Numbered from the stretch's first letter, positions 43,007 through 52,733 are shown. The stretch is DNA of 64,000 nucleotides from Lysinibacillus capsici (GCF_003367505.1 NZ_PXXX01000014.1:1-64000); one strand, 5' to 3'. The notes: a model not told the origin generated them from the letters alone. Numbers and translations: made by a program.

Positions 43007-43991
43007 GCAATACATTATTGGGGTCGATGGTGGTGGGACGAGAACTCGTGCAGTGATTGGGACAAGAAAAGGGGAAGTGCTGGCTTTTGTTGAAGGAGCT
43101 GGAACGAATATAAAATCAACGCCACCTGACGAGGTAAGGCTACATATTATCAAGCTCCTTGCCACGTTACTACAAAAGATAGATGCAACAAATAATGATA
43201 TTGCTGCGGTGTTCTTATGTGTGGCAGGGGGCGATCGCCAGTTAGATAAAGAACGCTGGGAGCAATGGATTAGCTTCCTTTTCCCTGCTAGCTCCTGTAA
43301 GATAACCATCACCAATGATGCGGTAGCGGCACTTACTAGCGGCACATTTACACAGCAAGGGCTCGTTGTGATAGCAGGAACGGGTTCCATCGTATATGCA
43401 GTTGGAAAAAATCATCAAGTTAGTCGTGTTGGAGGATGGGGTTATTTATTAGGAGATGAGGGCAGTGGCTACTATATTGGGCAAGAGGCATTGCGATTGA
43501 TTACGCGACATTATGATGCTATTGGCGTGAATGAGGATCTGTTTACAGCGACTATTATGGAGCAGCTAGCATTAAAGAATCCTACTGAAATTATTACGCA
43601 TGTTTATGAGCATCCACAGCCACGTGTACTCATAGCCTCCGTAGCTCGTGTGGTGTTGCGTTTAGCAGAGCAAAATAATGATAGGGCACAAAAAATTATT
43701 GAACACGCTGCTCATCATTTAACTCATTTCATCCAAATAATGTTGAAAAAAGAGCCTCAGCTAAAAGGTGACTCTATTGTCCTATGTGGAGGTTTATTCG
43801 AAAATTTTTATTTTGTTCAATGCTTTCGAGAAAAATTACAGCTTGCTAAAATACCTAATCGACTAATACAACCAGAGGTGCCACCTGTTATAGGAGCTTT
43901 CGTTAATGGACTTCTCAGTGAAGGAATTCCAATCACAGAGGCTTTACAACGAAAGGTAAAAGGAACTTGGATGAGTATCCATGAAAAATAG
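42993..43991 (+). CDS. BadF/BadG-type N-acetylhexosamine kinase (MurK-like)
   Basis: A 332-residue ASKHA-fold kinase with the phosphate-1 motif IGVDGGGTRTRAVIG (about 9-23), the phosphate-2 region VVIAGTGSIVYAVG and GWGYLLGDEGSGYYIGQEAL typical of BadF/NAGK proteins. In Clostridium acetobutylicum a BadF-type kinase (MurK) phosphorylates MurNAc and GlcNAc. The same role fits here: sugar imported unphosphorylated by the ABC system must be phosphorylated before MurQ can act. GTG 42993 follows GGAGGGG. Confidence 0.88.
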   Translation: MPLNRQYIIGVDGGGTRTRAVIGTRKGEVLAFVEGAGTNIKSTPPDEVRLHIIKLLATLLQKIDATNNDIAAVFLCVAGGDRQLDKERWEQWISFLFPASSCKITITNDAVAALTSGTFTQQGLVVIAGTGSIVYAVGKNHQVSRVGGWGYLLGDEGSGYYIGQEALRLITRHYDAIGVNEDLFTATIMEQLALKNPTEIITHVYEHPQPRVLIASVARVVLRLAEQNNDRAQKIIEHAAHHLTHFIQIMLKKEPQLKGDSIVLCGGLFENFYFVQCFREKLQLAKIPNRLIQPEVPPVIGAFVNGLLSEGIPITEALQRKVKGTWMSIHEK

Positions 43992-44011
43992 TGTGGAGGG
44001 ATTTGATTTCA

Positions 44012-44917
44012 ATGGAACGAATGACAAAACTGACGACTGAAGGCTATCATCCAGATACGACAAATCTAGATTTAATGTCCACTATTGAAATTGTAAAGCT
44101 GATGAATGAAGAGGATAAAAAAGTACCATTAGCCATAGCAAAGGTTTTACCTGAAATCGAGCAGGCTGTCACAGCTGTTGTGGATGCACTAAAGAAAGGC
44201 GGTAGATTATTTTATGTTGGTGCAGGGACAAGTGGGCGAATTGGTTTGCTAGATGCCGTAGAATGTCCACCTACATTTAGTACATCACCAAAGCTTGTGC
44301 AGGCAATATTGGCTGGAGGAGCAGATGCAGTAATGATTGCCATAGAAGGTGCAGAAGATGATCTTTCATTAGGAGAGGTTGAACTACAGAAACAACAGCT
44401 AACAAACCGAGATGTAGTGATAGGGATTGCAGCAAGCGGTCGAACGCCTTTTGTCAAAGGAGCATTAAATTATGCTCAACAACTAGGGGCAAAAACAATC
44501 AGCTTAGTGAGCAACGCTCATTCTATTATTAGTAAGCATGCAGATATTGCAATAGAGGTGATTACAGGACCAGAAATTTTAACAGGTTCTACAAGACTAA
44601 AGGCTGCAACAGCTCATAAACAAATATTAAATATGATTACAACGACAACCATGATTAAGCTTGGAAAGGTCTATAAAAATTTAATGGTGGACGTTCATGC
44701 TAGTAATTTTAAATTGCGAGAGAGAGCCAAACAAATCGTCTGTGAGGTAACGGGAGTTTCTTATAATCAGGCTGAAAGTGTTCTGGAGCAAAACAATTAT
44801 CAAGTAAAGCTCGCGATTGTGGTGCTACTGACGAATACAACGATTGAAGAGGCGACGGAATTACTTGCTCAATCAGAAGGGCATGTGCGGAGAGCGGTGT
44901 CTCTAAAGAAATATTGA
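44012..44917 (+). CDS. murQ: N-acetylmuramic acid 6-phosphate etherase
   Basis: A 301-residue SIS-domain lyase that cleaves the D-lactyl ether of MurNAc-6-P to give GlcNAc-6-P. The signature YVGAGTSGRIGLLDAVECPP (with catalytic Glu), the second acidic site in IEGAEDD, IAASGRTPFV and GSTRLKAATAHKQILNMITT all match MurQ. Length agrees with B. subtilis MurQ (about 304). ATG 44012 gives an 11-base gap from GGAGGG; TTG 44003 and GTG 43991 are in frame but poorly spaced. Confidence 0.95.
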   Translation: MERMTKLTTEGYHPDTTNLDLMSTIEIVKLMNEEDKKVPLAIAKVLPEIEQAVTAVVDALKKGGRLFYVGAGTSGRIGLLDAVECPPTFSTSPKLVQAILAGGADAVMIAIEGAEDDLSLGEVELQKQQLTNRDVVIGIAASGRTPFVKGALNYAQQLGAKTISLVSNAHSIISKHADIAIEVITGPEILTGSTRLKAATAHKQILNMITTTTMIKLGKVYKNLMVDVHASNFKLRERAKQIVCEVTGVSYNQAESVLEQNNYQVKLAIVVLLTNTTIEEATELLAQSEGHVRRAVSLKKY

Positions 44918-44929
44918 TGAAGGAGGTAC

Positions 44930-45856
44930 ATGGATAACTTCCTTTTATCTAGAGATGGAGCTGGAAAAATGGAAAAAATAAATGCGGGTTTAATTATGCT
45001 TGCTGAAATGTGCGAAAAGCTTCCACTCTCCGAAAAAAAGGTGGCAAGCTATATATTAGCACACCCAACACAGGCTATAAAAATGACAGCGGTTGAACTA
45101 GGAGAGGCAAGTCAAACAAGTAGTGCCGCAGTTATTCGGCTGTGTAAATCGTTAAATATTAGTGGTGTTCAAGAGCTGAAATTGCGCATTGCTGGTGATT
45201 TACAACATGCTAAAGTTGAAGATCGAGATATTGAGGCGAATGAAGCGCTGCCATCGATTGTAGAGAAGGTAACGATGCAAAGTAGTGAAATTTTGACACA
45301 AACAGCTAATTTAATAGATATTGCTGAATTGGAGCGTGCCGTAACGGCCTTATCACAAGCCCGTAAAATTATATTTTTTGGAGTGGGTGCATCAGGTATA
45401 GCAGCAATGGATGCGGATCAAAAATTTTTACGAATCAATAAAAATAGTAGGGCATTTGTGGATTTGCATTTAGGAGCTACAGCCGTTGTCAATGCACAGA
45501 AGGGGGATGTGGTAGTAGGTATCTCCTTCTCCGGAGAAACGCATGAAGTGGCTAAAATCCTTGAAATAGCTGGCCAAACACCAGCCACTACAATTAGTTT
45601 AACGCGCTATGGTAGTTCACTAGTGTCTAGCCTAGCAGACATTTGTTTATATGTATCTCCCAATGTTGAAGCAACTTTTAGAAGTGGTGCCACTTCCTCA
45701 CGTCTAGCGCAGTTACTTGTCATTGATATTTTATTTATGGGGGTAGTGACGAGTGCCTATGAGCAAACAGTGGATCATTTAGATGAAACACGTTCAGTTA
45801 TTCAAAGGTTGCATAAAAAAGTGGCTAAAAGAAAAAATAAAATAAAAACATATTAA
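44930..45856 (+). CDS. murR: RpiR/MurR-family transcriptional regulator
   Basis: A 308-residue regulator: N-terminal HTH_6 domain (LPLSEKKVASYILAHPTQAI and the recognition helix QTSSAAVIRLCKSLNISG) and a C-terminal SIS domain (IIFFGVGASGIAAMDADQKF; GDVVVGISFSGETHEVAKI) that binds a sugar phosphate. MurNAc-6-P is the known ligand of MurR, and the last position in the MurNAc operon fits that role. ATG 44930 lies only 3 bases after AGGAGG; ATG 44969 is a credible alternative start. Confidence 0.87.
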   Translation: MDNFLLSRDGAGKMEKINAGLIMLAEMCEKLPLSEKKVASYILAHPTQAIKMTAVELGEASQTSSAAVIRLCKSLNISGVQELKLRIAGDLQHAKVEDRDIEANEALPSIVEKVTMQSSEILTQTANLIDIAELERAVTALSQARKIIFFGVGASGIAAMDADQKFLRINKNSRAFVDLHLGATAVVNAQKGDVVVGISFSGETHEVAKILEIAGQTPATTISLTRYGSSLVSSLADICLYVSPNVEATFRSGATSSRLAQLLVIDILFMGVVTSAYEQTVDHLDETRSVIQRLHKKVAKRKNKIKTY

Positions 45857-45879
45857 TGTTAGTATGTTCAGACTGTAGA

Positions 45880-45916
45880 CAAAAGCTATCGAGAAGTTTT
45901 CTCTCGATAGCTTTTG
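45880..45916 (+). terminator. Terminator of the muropeptide-salvage operon
   Basis: AAAAGCTATCGAGA pairs with TCTCGATAGCTTTT around AGTTTTC. It closes the operon after murR. Confidence 0.85.
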
Positions 45917-46165
45917 ACATTTTTATTCTCAGAAATAAAAACGAATTCTGGTTTTAGGTATTTAGTTTAATATTTTTATAGATGTAATATCATTACCCAC
46001 TTTTATCTCTTAAATCTTTCTTATAAGCAACAACATTGTATTGATATTTTGGATTAAATGGTAGGTGGGTTAGTCCATTTTGGAAAAATATATTTTTTAA
46101 CCTAATTTTAACCTTGTTATTGTAATGTGCTAGGTAAAGCAATATTTTGTAAGGAGGTTTTAAGA
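45917..46165 (+). other. Leader region of the collar-protein operon
   Basis: About 250 bases without a gene. It must hold the promoter for the collar operon, but I find no clean sigma-A hexamer pair. A strong SD (AAGGAGG at 46151-46157) ends it. TTTTGGATTAAATGG near 46051 and TCCATTTTGGAAAAATA near 46074 carry a repeated TTTTGGA; significance unclear. Confidence 0.4.
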
Positions 46166-46672
46166 ATGGAACAATATGTTGGAGAAATTCGATTATTTGC
46201 TGGCGATTATGCCCCAGACGGCTGGGCTCTTTGTAATGGTCAACTATTATCTATTTCCGAAAATGAAATACTTTTTTCTTTGATTGGCACAACCTATGGG
46301 GGAGATGGTCAATCAACCTTTGCATTACCAAATTTTCAAGGCAGGGTTGTAGTACATCAAGGACAGAATCCAACTACTGGTACTACCTTTGTCAATGGTC
46401 AAATGGGAGGGGTGGAAACCGTCACTTTAATCTCGTCACAGCTTCCTGCACATACACATCAGGTAAAAGCTTCTTCTCTTGATGGCACAACCCCTAGTCC
46501 AGAAAATGCTGTTTGGGCAAAAAATATACAATATTCGACACAACCACCAAATGGCACAATGAATGCCGCCATTGTTTCAAGTGTGGGAGGAAACGCTTCT
46601 CATAACAATGTAATGCCGTTTTTAACAATTAGTTACATTATTGCTCTTTACGGTATGTATCCAACAGAATAG
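46166..46672 (+). CDS. Tail-collar domain protein 1 (microcystin-dependent-protein family)
   Basis: A 168-residue protein made almost entirely of a phage tail collar domain: EQYVGEIRLFAGDYAPDGWA, LFSLIGTTYGGDGQSTFALP, a short variable middle, and QLPAHTHQVKAS with the HxH metal-binding motif of tail fibres. The C terminus is VMPFLTISYIIALYGMYPT. No signal peptide. The domain trimerises in phage fibres; the function of free-standing bacterial copies is unknown. ATG 46166 follows AAGGAGG, while the frame open to 46127 lacks an SD. First of three tandem paralogues. Confidence 0.9.
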   Translation: MEQYVGEIRLFAGDYAPDGWALCNGQLLSISENEILFSLIGTTYGGDGQSTFALPNFQGRVVVHQGQNPTTGTTFVNGQMGGVETVTLISSQLPAHTHQVKASSLDGTTPSPENAVWAKNIQYSTQPPNGTMNAAIVSSVGGNASHNNVMPFLTISYIIALYGMYPTE

Positions 46673-46684
46673 GGGGTATGAAGG

Positions 46685-47185
46685 ATGAGTGAACAATATG
46701 TAGGTGAAATACGATTATTTAGCTTTGGGACAGTTCCAAGCGGATGGGCGCGATGTGATGGACAAATATTGCAAATTAATACAAACCAAGCGCTGTATTC
46801 AATTTTAGGAGCAACTTATGGTGGTAATGGCTCTACGACATTTGCATTACCTGACTTAAGGGGAAGAGTCCCAGTTCATGTAAGCAGTAGTATCCCACGT
46901 GGACAAAAAGCAGGAGAAGAGGTACATGTATTAACAATTAATGAGATGCCAACTCATACACATATTGTTAATGGTAGTTCAGAAAGTGCTACGTTGAAAG
47001 TGGCTACTGGAAATGTATGGGGAACTTCTTTTAAAAACATCTATGAAACAGCACAGCTTAATACACAAATGAGCATACAAGCTTTATCATCTGCAGGAAA
47101 CTCACAGCCACATCAAAATATGCAGCCTTACAGTGTAGCGAATTACTGCATAGCTTTAGTAGGAATTTATCCATCAAGAGATTAG
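46685..47185 (+). CDS. Tail-collar domain protein 2
   Basis: A 166-residue paralogue of the previous gene, 12 bases downstream. The N-terminal half is conserved (EQYVGEIRLFSFGTVPSGWA, LYSILGATYGGNGSTTFALP) and the HxH motif is MPTHTHIVNG. The middle and later residues differ, so this is an old duplication. No signal peptide or membrane helix. Confidence 0.9.
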   Translation: MSEQYVGEIRLFSFGTVPSGWARCDGQILQINTNQALYSILGATYGGNGSTTFALPDLRGRVPVHVSSSIPRGQKAGEEVHVLTINEMPTHTHIVNGSSESATLKVATGNVWGTSFKNIYETAQLNTQMSIQALSSAGNSQPHQNMQPYSVANYCIALVGIYPSRD

Positions 47186-47204
47186 GGGAAGGAGGAAGAC
47201 GAAA

Positions 47205-47729
47205 GTGTCAGAAGCATATATTGGAGAAATTAGAATATTTGGCGGTAATTTTGCACCAAAAGACTGGGCTTTATGCGATGGCCAGATAATAAACATTGCC
47301 TCGAATAGTGCATTATATGCTATTTTGGGTAACAGATATGGGGGAGATGGTAAAACCACGTTTGCATTACCCAATTTAAATGGTAGAGCTGCTATTCATC
47401 AAGGAACAGGTGTAGGATTAACGCCTAGAATTATAGGCAGTACGGGCGGTGCATCCTCTGTAACGCTGTTGGAAAATGAGATACCTAGCCATAACCATCA
47501 AGCGAATTGTAACAATATTCAAACAACTAATAATGAGCCAACGGGTGCAATATGGACAGATCAGCAAGGGAAAGGTAGCATCCCTGTTTATACACCTCAA
47601 GTAAATAAACCAATGAATCTAATGACCGTTAATGCTGCTGGTGGAAGTCAACCACATAACAATATGCAACCGTATTTAGGACTAAGCTTTATTATTTGTT
47701 TATATGGGGAATGGCCTCCTAAGAGTTAA
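47205..47729 (+). CDS. Tail-collar domain protein 3
   Basis: A 174-residue third paralogue, 19 bases downstream, from GTG 47205 after AAGGAGG. It shows SEAYIGEIRIFGGNFAPKDW, LYAILGNRYGGDGKTTFALP and HNHQANCN at the place of HTH in copies 1 and 2, so the HxH histidines are kept. The C-terminal SQPHNNMQPYLGLSFIICLY matches the other copies. Confidence 0.9.
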   Translation: MSEAYIGEIRIFGGNFAPKDWALCDGQIINIASNSALYAILGNRYGGDGKTTFALPNLNGRAAIHQGTGVGLTPRIIGSTGGASSVTLLENEIPSHNHQANCNNIQTTNNEPTGAIWTDQQGKGSIPVYTPQVNKPMNLMTVNAAGGSQPHNNMQPYLGLSFIICLYGEWPPKS

Positions 47730-47774
47730 CGATTCATTAAATGAAGGGTGTGAAACCAAGAAGGAGAATATAGA

Positions 47775-50700
47775 ATGGGAAAAAAGATATTAACCATAAC
47801 CTTGTGTTTGCTGTTAGTCGCTTATAGTCAAATGGCAGGAATAGGGTTCGTGTCACCTTTAAAAGTGGAGGCGGCTGCATGCGATTCGCCAGATTTTCCA
47901 AGTTGTATACAGGATTTAAGTCAAGCTTCGTGGAAAGATGACACAAATAATGGCTTTGTAGTAGGCGGTATTCCTGGTGATAATGGTATTGATCTATTCA
48001 CGTATAGCAATGGATCACAATTTCCAGCTGGTTATTATTTTGATGCAGATGAATATTCACCACCAAAATCAATTAGAATTTCAGCTGGAGAAAGCTTTGC
48101 AGGCGGGATCTTCGATTTAAAATCAATAAAAATTAATACGACTAATAAATATCTTGAAAACGATACATTTTCCTTATCAATTCAAGGGTATGATGAGACC
48201 GGAAACCCGAAAGGAAATCCTGTAACTTTTAAGACAGTTGCAAATCATGAGCCTATTTATGATATTCCTATTAATATAGAAGGAATCAACTCATTTGTCA
48301 TTACTGCGAGTGTAAATTTTATACCTACTGTACAGGCGGGACTATGGGATTTAACGTTTACCCAATTTACGATTGATATCCCAAATAATAATCCGCCAAC
48401 AATTACAAATGGTGCTATAAATCCTTCAAATATTACTACCTCAGGCGTACAGCTGGACTGGGCTAAAGCATCTGATGATATAACAGCTCAAGAGGATTTA
48501 GAATATCAAATCTATCAATCTAGTAGTAACAATATTGATACGGTTAGTACCATAGAATTGAATGGGACACCGTTAGACGGCTATATTAAAGATAGTAACT
48601 CCTTTAATGTTACAGGCCTTGCTGCCAATACTACCTATTATTTTAATATCATTGTCAAAGATACCGATGGCAATAAGAGTGCATATACGATGCAGCAGGT
48701 AACAACCCTTGCCTTAAATAAACCACCGACATCCAGTAATGGAACCATAGATGTAAACGAGGGTCAAGTGTATACATTTAATAGTACTTCCTTCGCATTT
48801 TCTGATGAAGATGCAGGAGATACTTTGCAACAGATTCAAATCTCTACTATCCCAAATAGCGGACAGCTCTTTCTTGATAGCAATAATAATCAGCAATTTG
48901 ATGGTGGGGAAGCGATTACAAATGGTATGACAATCAGTAAGGCTAATTTAGATGCAGGTAATTTAAAATATATTACAGAAAATGGATCTTCTTCATCTTT
49001 TACATTTAAGGTAAGCGATGGTATTGATTTTAGTACTGTCTATACGATTAGTCTAGTCGTCAATGCACGTCCAGCAGTGACAATTTCAACAAATAAACCT
49101 AGTCCAACAAATAGCCTTCCAATTTTTATAGCTATTGTTTTCAGTGGGTCAGTGACAGGCTTTACGATTGGGGATATAGAGGTTACAAATGGAAATGTGA
49201 CAGCGCTATCAGGAATTGGTAACACGTATACAGCCCTAGTATCACCTATTACAGATGGAGCTGTGAAAATCAAAATTCCTGAAAAGGTTGTTGCAACTAG
49301 TGGAGGTGCTTTAAATAAAGCATCAAATGAATTACAAATATTCTATGATAGTACACCACCTACTGATATTGAGCTCAATAATACTACTGTACAAGAAAAG
49401 AAACCCATTGGTACAACAGTTGGAACATTGGCGGCAGTGGATACAGGAAGCTCACAAACATTCACGTATTCATTACAGTCTGGAGATACAAGCTTCTTTA
49501 CGATTGATGGGAATGTATTAAAGACAAAGGCAATGTTTGAATTCGATACGAAAAATAGTTATAAGATTACGATAAGAGTAACTGATGAGGCTGGTAATAC
49601 GTTGGATAAGGAGTTTACAATCCAGATTACTAAAAATCATGCACCATCAGGTTCCATCATTGTTAACGGTGGACAAATCTCGACAAGTTCTATAAATGTT
49701 ACCTTAAATTTGACGGCAACAGATTTAGAAGGAGAAGCGATAGAAATGCGCTTTTCGAATGATGGTATTACTTGGTCCAGTTGGGAGTCAAAAATATCTA
49801 CGAAAAGTTGGACTTTATCCCATGGAGAAGGTAGTAAAACAGTTTATATGCAACTAAGGGATACTGCTGGCAATATATCAAATACATTCTCAGATACAAT
49901 TGTTCTAGATACAACTCCACCAGTCATAACAGGGGTTACAAATAACGGTGTTTATAACACTGATGTAACGATTAGTTTTAATGAAGGAACTGCTACCCTG
50001 AATGGAGCAACCTTTTCAAGTGGAACCACAGTAAGTACATCTGGAAATTATACTTTGGTAGCAACAGATAGTGCAGGGAATACCACAACCATTACATTTG
50101 TGATTGATAAAGCTCTGCCAAAAGCTGTAGAGGTAGAGATCAAATCGAATAATCTGGATCCTACAAAGGCTAAGGTAGGAGATACGATCACCTTAACAAT
50201 GAAAACAGATAAAAATATACAAGCACCTATAATTACCATTTCGGGGAAAGCTGCTATTGTAACAGGAGCATCCACAAACTGGCAGGCAACATATGTTATA
50301 GATAATGGTGATTTAGAGGGAACAGTACCTTTTACAATTAACTTTAAAGATCTGTTAGGTAATTCGGCAATAGAGGTAACGGACGTAACTGATGGAAGCT
50401 ATGTCATTGTCGATAGCGTAAAGCCAACAGTAAAAAAGGTGACAATGGCTTCAAATAATGCTAACCCAACAGTTGCTAAGGTAGACGATGTAATCACAAT
50501 CGACTTTGAGACAAGTGAGGACATTCAATCACCGAATGTATCAATCCTAGGACAAACAGCAAATGTCAATGATAAAGGTGATGGGGATGCTAAAACATGG
50601 CAAGCAAGCTATACGTTAAAGTCCACAGACTCAGATGGACCTATCAGTTTTACAATTGATTTTCAAGATATAGCAGGGAATGAGGGCTTACAGGTAACAG

Positions 50701-52721
50701 AGATTTCATCAGGGACAATTGTGATATTTGACAAAATTTCTCCTGAAATAACAACCTATTTCCCAGCGCATCAGGCAATTAATGTACAGCCTGCAGATAA
50801 TCTTGTATTAACATTTGATGAAAAGGTTTTTCCTGTAACTAGTAAAAATATTGTCATAAGAAATGCTGCAGATAACCAAATTGTCGAAACTATTGCTGTT
50901 ACACAAGCAAATGTTTCTATCACTAATGAAACTGTGACAGTAAATCCTACATTGGATTTAGCCCATAATACTACTTACAGCATTCAAATTGACGCAGGTG
51001 CATTTACTGATGTAGCAGGTAATGCGTATAAAGGTATTACTAATAATACTTCCTGGAATTTTACGACTAGTGCACTGCAAACATATACGGTTACGTATGA
51101 CAGTAACGGGTCTGATGGGGGGATAGTACCAACAGATTCAAAGCAGTATAAAAATCAGGACACTATTACAGTACTGGGCAATACAGGTAATTTAATGAAA
51201 GCAGGGTATACATTTGTAGGATGGAATACGAAGGCTGATGGAAAAGGTGTTACTTATAAAATTGGGCAAACGATTCAAATGGGGAAAGGGAATTTGATAT
51301 TGTATGCTTTGTGGTCTAAAAACAATGTACCAGGAGATGGAGGATCTTCAACGCCTAGTCCTAAACCAACACCTGATCCTGTTGCACCAAGTAATCAGCT
51401 AAAGATAAATGTTGTAGATCAAAGTATGCCAGATGATGTGCTCCTCCAAACCGTGTTAACACGTGTATTGAGTAACGGTAGCTTTCAAGATACAGTAAAC
51501 TTTACAGTTGCAAATGCAAACGAGTTTCTTCGGATATTAGGGAATAAGGAAGATAAAAGATCTCGACTTGTGATCCCTAATATGGAACCTCCAGCAAGTG
51601 AAACAAAGGTGATACTTGATAGAGATGCTGCTAAGCGATTAATAGAGGGTAAATCACATTTTAGTATAGCTATGGGAATGGTCAAAATAGATGTTCCTTT
51701 TACTTCAATGAATGATTTCAATGAAGACATTTACTTCCGAATTGTACCGATTAAGGATGCATTGCGGCAAAAAGCTATTGAGGATCAGGCTAAACAAGCT
51801 GAAATCGTTTTACAACAGGGTAATGGCGCTAATGTAAAACTCGTTGGTCAGCCAATATCTATCGACACAAATCTACAAAACCGTCAAGTAACATTGCTAC
51901 TACCATTACCAGCGAATCTCACATCAGCTCAACGAGAAAATATGATGGTCTATGTAGAGCATAGTAATGGAACAGCTGAAATAATACGTGGGCGTTTTGC
52001 AGAATTTACGAGAGGGCAAACAGGTATAGTCTTTGATGTAGAGCACTTTTCTACATTTTCTCTACTTTATGTAGAACAAGCGCAGGAAGAAGTGCCACCA
52101 GAGAAAGAACCAATAGAGGTAGACAGCACATTTGCTTCCTATATTCACGGCTATACAGATGGCACTTTCCGTCCGAATGTAAATGTCACTCGTGCCCAAA
52201 TGGCAGCAATGTTGGCAAGAAACCTAAGTGACAATCATGTACCAGAAGCGTCTAACCTATTTTATGCAGATACAGCTACTTCATGGGCAAAAAACGATAT
52301 TGAATATATTCGTACAGAAGGAATTATGCAAGGACGTCATGATCGTTCATTCGGGCCGAATGAAATGATTACTAGAGCCCAAATGGCGGTTATTGCTGTG
52401 AGATGGATTGATAAACAATGTGTAGAAGGGGCTACAGATACCTCGTATTGCGAAATAAATACAAGTGGAGAAACATATCGTGATGTGGCGGTCACACATT
52501 GGGCAGCAAAAGAAATCAATCGCATAAGTGCGATAGGTATAATGGTTGGCTTAGGCAATGGTGAATTTAGACCTGAAGAAAAACTAACACGTGCACAGGC
52601 AGTAAAGGTACTGAATCGAATCTTTAATCGTCCAATACCAACTGAGGACACAGAACAATTCTTCAAGGATATACCTAAAGAGCATTGGGCTTACTTTGAG
52701 ATTCAAGCCGCGGCAAAATAA
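47775..52721 (+). CDS. Giant secreted multidomain SLH protein (surface adhesin-like)
   Basis: A 1648-residue exported protein. A signal peptide (1-34, cleavage near VEAA-ACDS) leads to an N-terminal domain of about 170 residues, an FN3-like domain (about 210-312), a cadherin/Ig-like region (316-430) and several Ig-like repeats, including TPPTDIELNN..., TPPVITGVTNNG... and two copies of a VKPTVKKVTMASNNANPTVA type unit (about 780-1000). An Ig_5-type segment (1000-1100), a Listeria-Bacteroides repeat (about 1105-1180, AGYTFVGWNTKADGKG) and a Pro/Ser linker follow. Three SLH motifs (about 1448-1485, 1496-1545, 1565-1616) anchor it to the cell-wall polymer. It ends abruptly at HWAYFEIQAAAK. SD AAGGAG; 45 bases after collar gene 3. 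Confidence 0.92.
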   Translation: MGKKILTITLCLLLVAYSQMAGIGFVSPLKVEAAACDSPDFPSCIQDLSQASWKDDTNNGFVVGGIPGDNGIDLFTYSNGSQFPAGYYFDADEYSPPKSIRISAGESFAGGIFDLKSIKINTTNKYLENDTFSLSIQGYDETGNPKGNPVTFKTVANHEPIYDIPINIEGINSFVITASVNFIPTVQAGLWDLTFTQFTIDIPNNNPPTITNGAINPSNITTSGVQLDWAKASDDITAQEDLEYQIYQSSSNNIDTVSTIELNGTPLDGYIKDSNSFNVTGLAANTTYYFNIIVKDTDGNKSAYTMQQVTTLALNKPPTSSNGTIDVNEGQVYTFNSTSFAFSDEDAGDTLQQIQISTIPNSGQLFLDSNNNQQFDGGEAITNGMTISKANLDAGNLKYITENGSSSSFTFKVSDGIDFSTVYTISLVVNARPAVTISTNKPSPTNSLPIFIAIVFSGSVTGFTIGDIEVTNGNVTALSGIGNTYTALVSPITDGAVKIKIPEKVVATSGGALNKASNELQIFYDSTPPTDIELNNTTVQEKKPIGTTVGTLAAVDTGSSQTFTYSLQSGDTSFFTIDGNVLKTKAMFEFDTKNSYKITIRVTDEAGNTLDKEFTIQITKNHAPSGSIIVNGGQISTSSINVTLNLTATDLEGEAIEMRFSNDGITWSSWESKISTKSWTLSHGEGSKTVYMQLRDTAGNISNTFSDTIVLDTTPPVITGVTNNGVYNTDVTISFNEGTATLNGATFSSGTTVSTSGNYTLVATDSAGNTTTITFVIDKALPKAVEVEIKSNNLDPTKAKVGDTITLTMKTDKNIQAPIITISGKAAIVTGASTNWQATYVIDNGDLEGTVPFTINFKDLLGNSAIEVTDVTDGSYVIVDSVKPTVKKVTMASNNANPTVAKVDDVITIDFETSEDIQSPNVSILGQTANVNDKGDGDAKTWQASYTLKSTDSDGPISFTIDFQDIAGNEGLQVTEISSGTIVIFDKISPEITTYFPAHQAINVQPADNLVLTFDEKVFPVTSKNIVIRNAADNQIVETIAVTQANVSITNETVTVNPTLDLAHNTTYSIQIDAGAFTDVAGNAYKGITNNTSWNFTTSALQTYTVTYDSNGSDGGIVPTDSKQYKNQDTITVLGNTGNLMKAGYTFVGWNTKADGKGVTYKIGQTIQMGKGNLILYALWSKNNVPGDGGSSTPSPKPTPDPVAPSNQLKINVVDQSMPDDVLLQTVLTRVLSNGSFQDTVNFTVANANEFLRILGNKEDKRSRLVIPNMEPPASETKVILDRDAAKRLIEGKSHFSIAMGMVKIDVPFTSMNDFNEDIYFRIVPIKDALRQKAIEDQAKQAEIVLQQGNGANVKLVGQPISIDTNLQNRQVTLLLPLPANLTSAQRENMMVYVEHSNGTAEIIRGRFAEFTRGQTGIVFDVEHFSTFSLLYVEQAQEEVPPEKEPIEVDSTFASYIHGYTDGTFRPNVNVTRAQMAAMLARNLSDNHVPEASNLFYADTATSWAKNDIEYIRTEGIMQGRHDRSFGPNEMITRAQMAVIAVRWIDKQCVEGATDTSYCEINTSGETYRDVAVTHWAAKEINRISAIGIMVGLGNGEFRPEEKLTRAQAVKVLNRIFNRPIPTEDTEQFFKDIPKEHWAYFEIQAAAK

Positions 52722-52733
52722 GATTAATAGAAT

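Noticed and set aside
42962..43390. A 142-codon minus-strand frame inside the kinase gene
   Set aside because: Antisense shadow of the BadF kinase, which has clear ATPase motifs.
46166..47729. Prophage or tailocin remnant
   Set aside because: Collar domains are the only phage-like element. No other tail, capsid, lysis or integration genes are present, and the operon ends with a host-type SLH protein.
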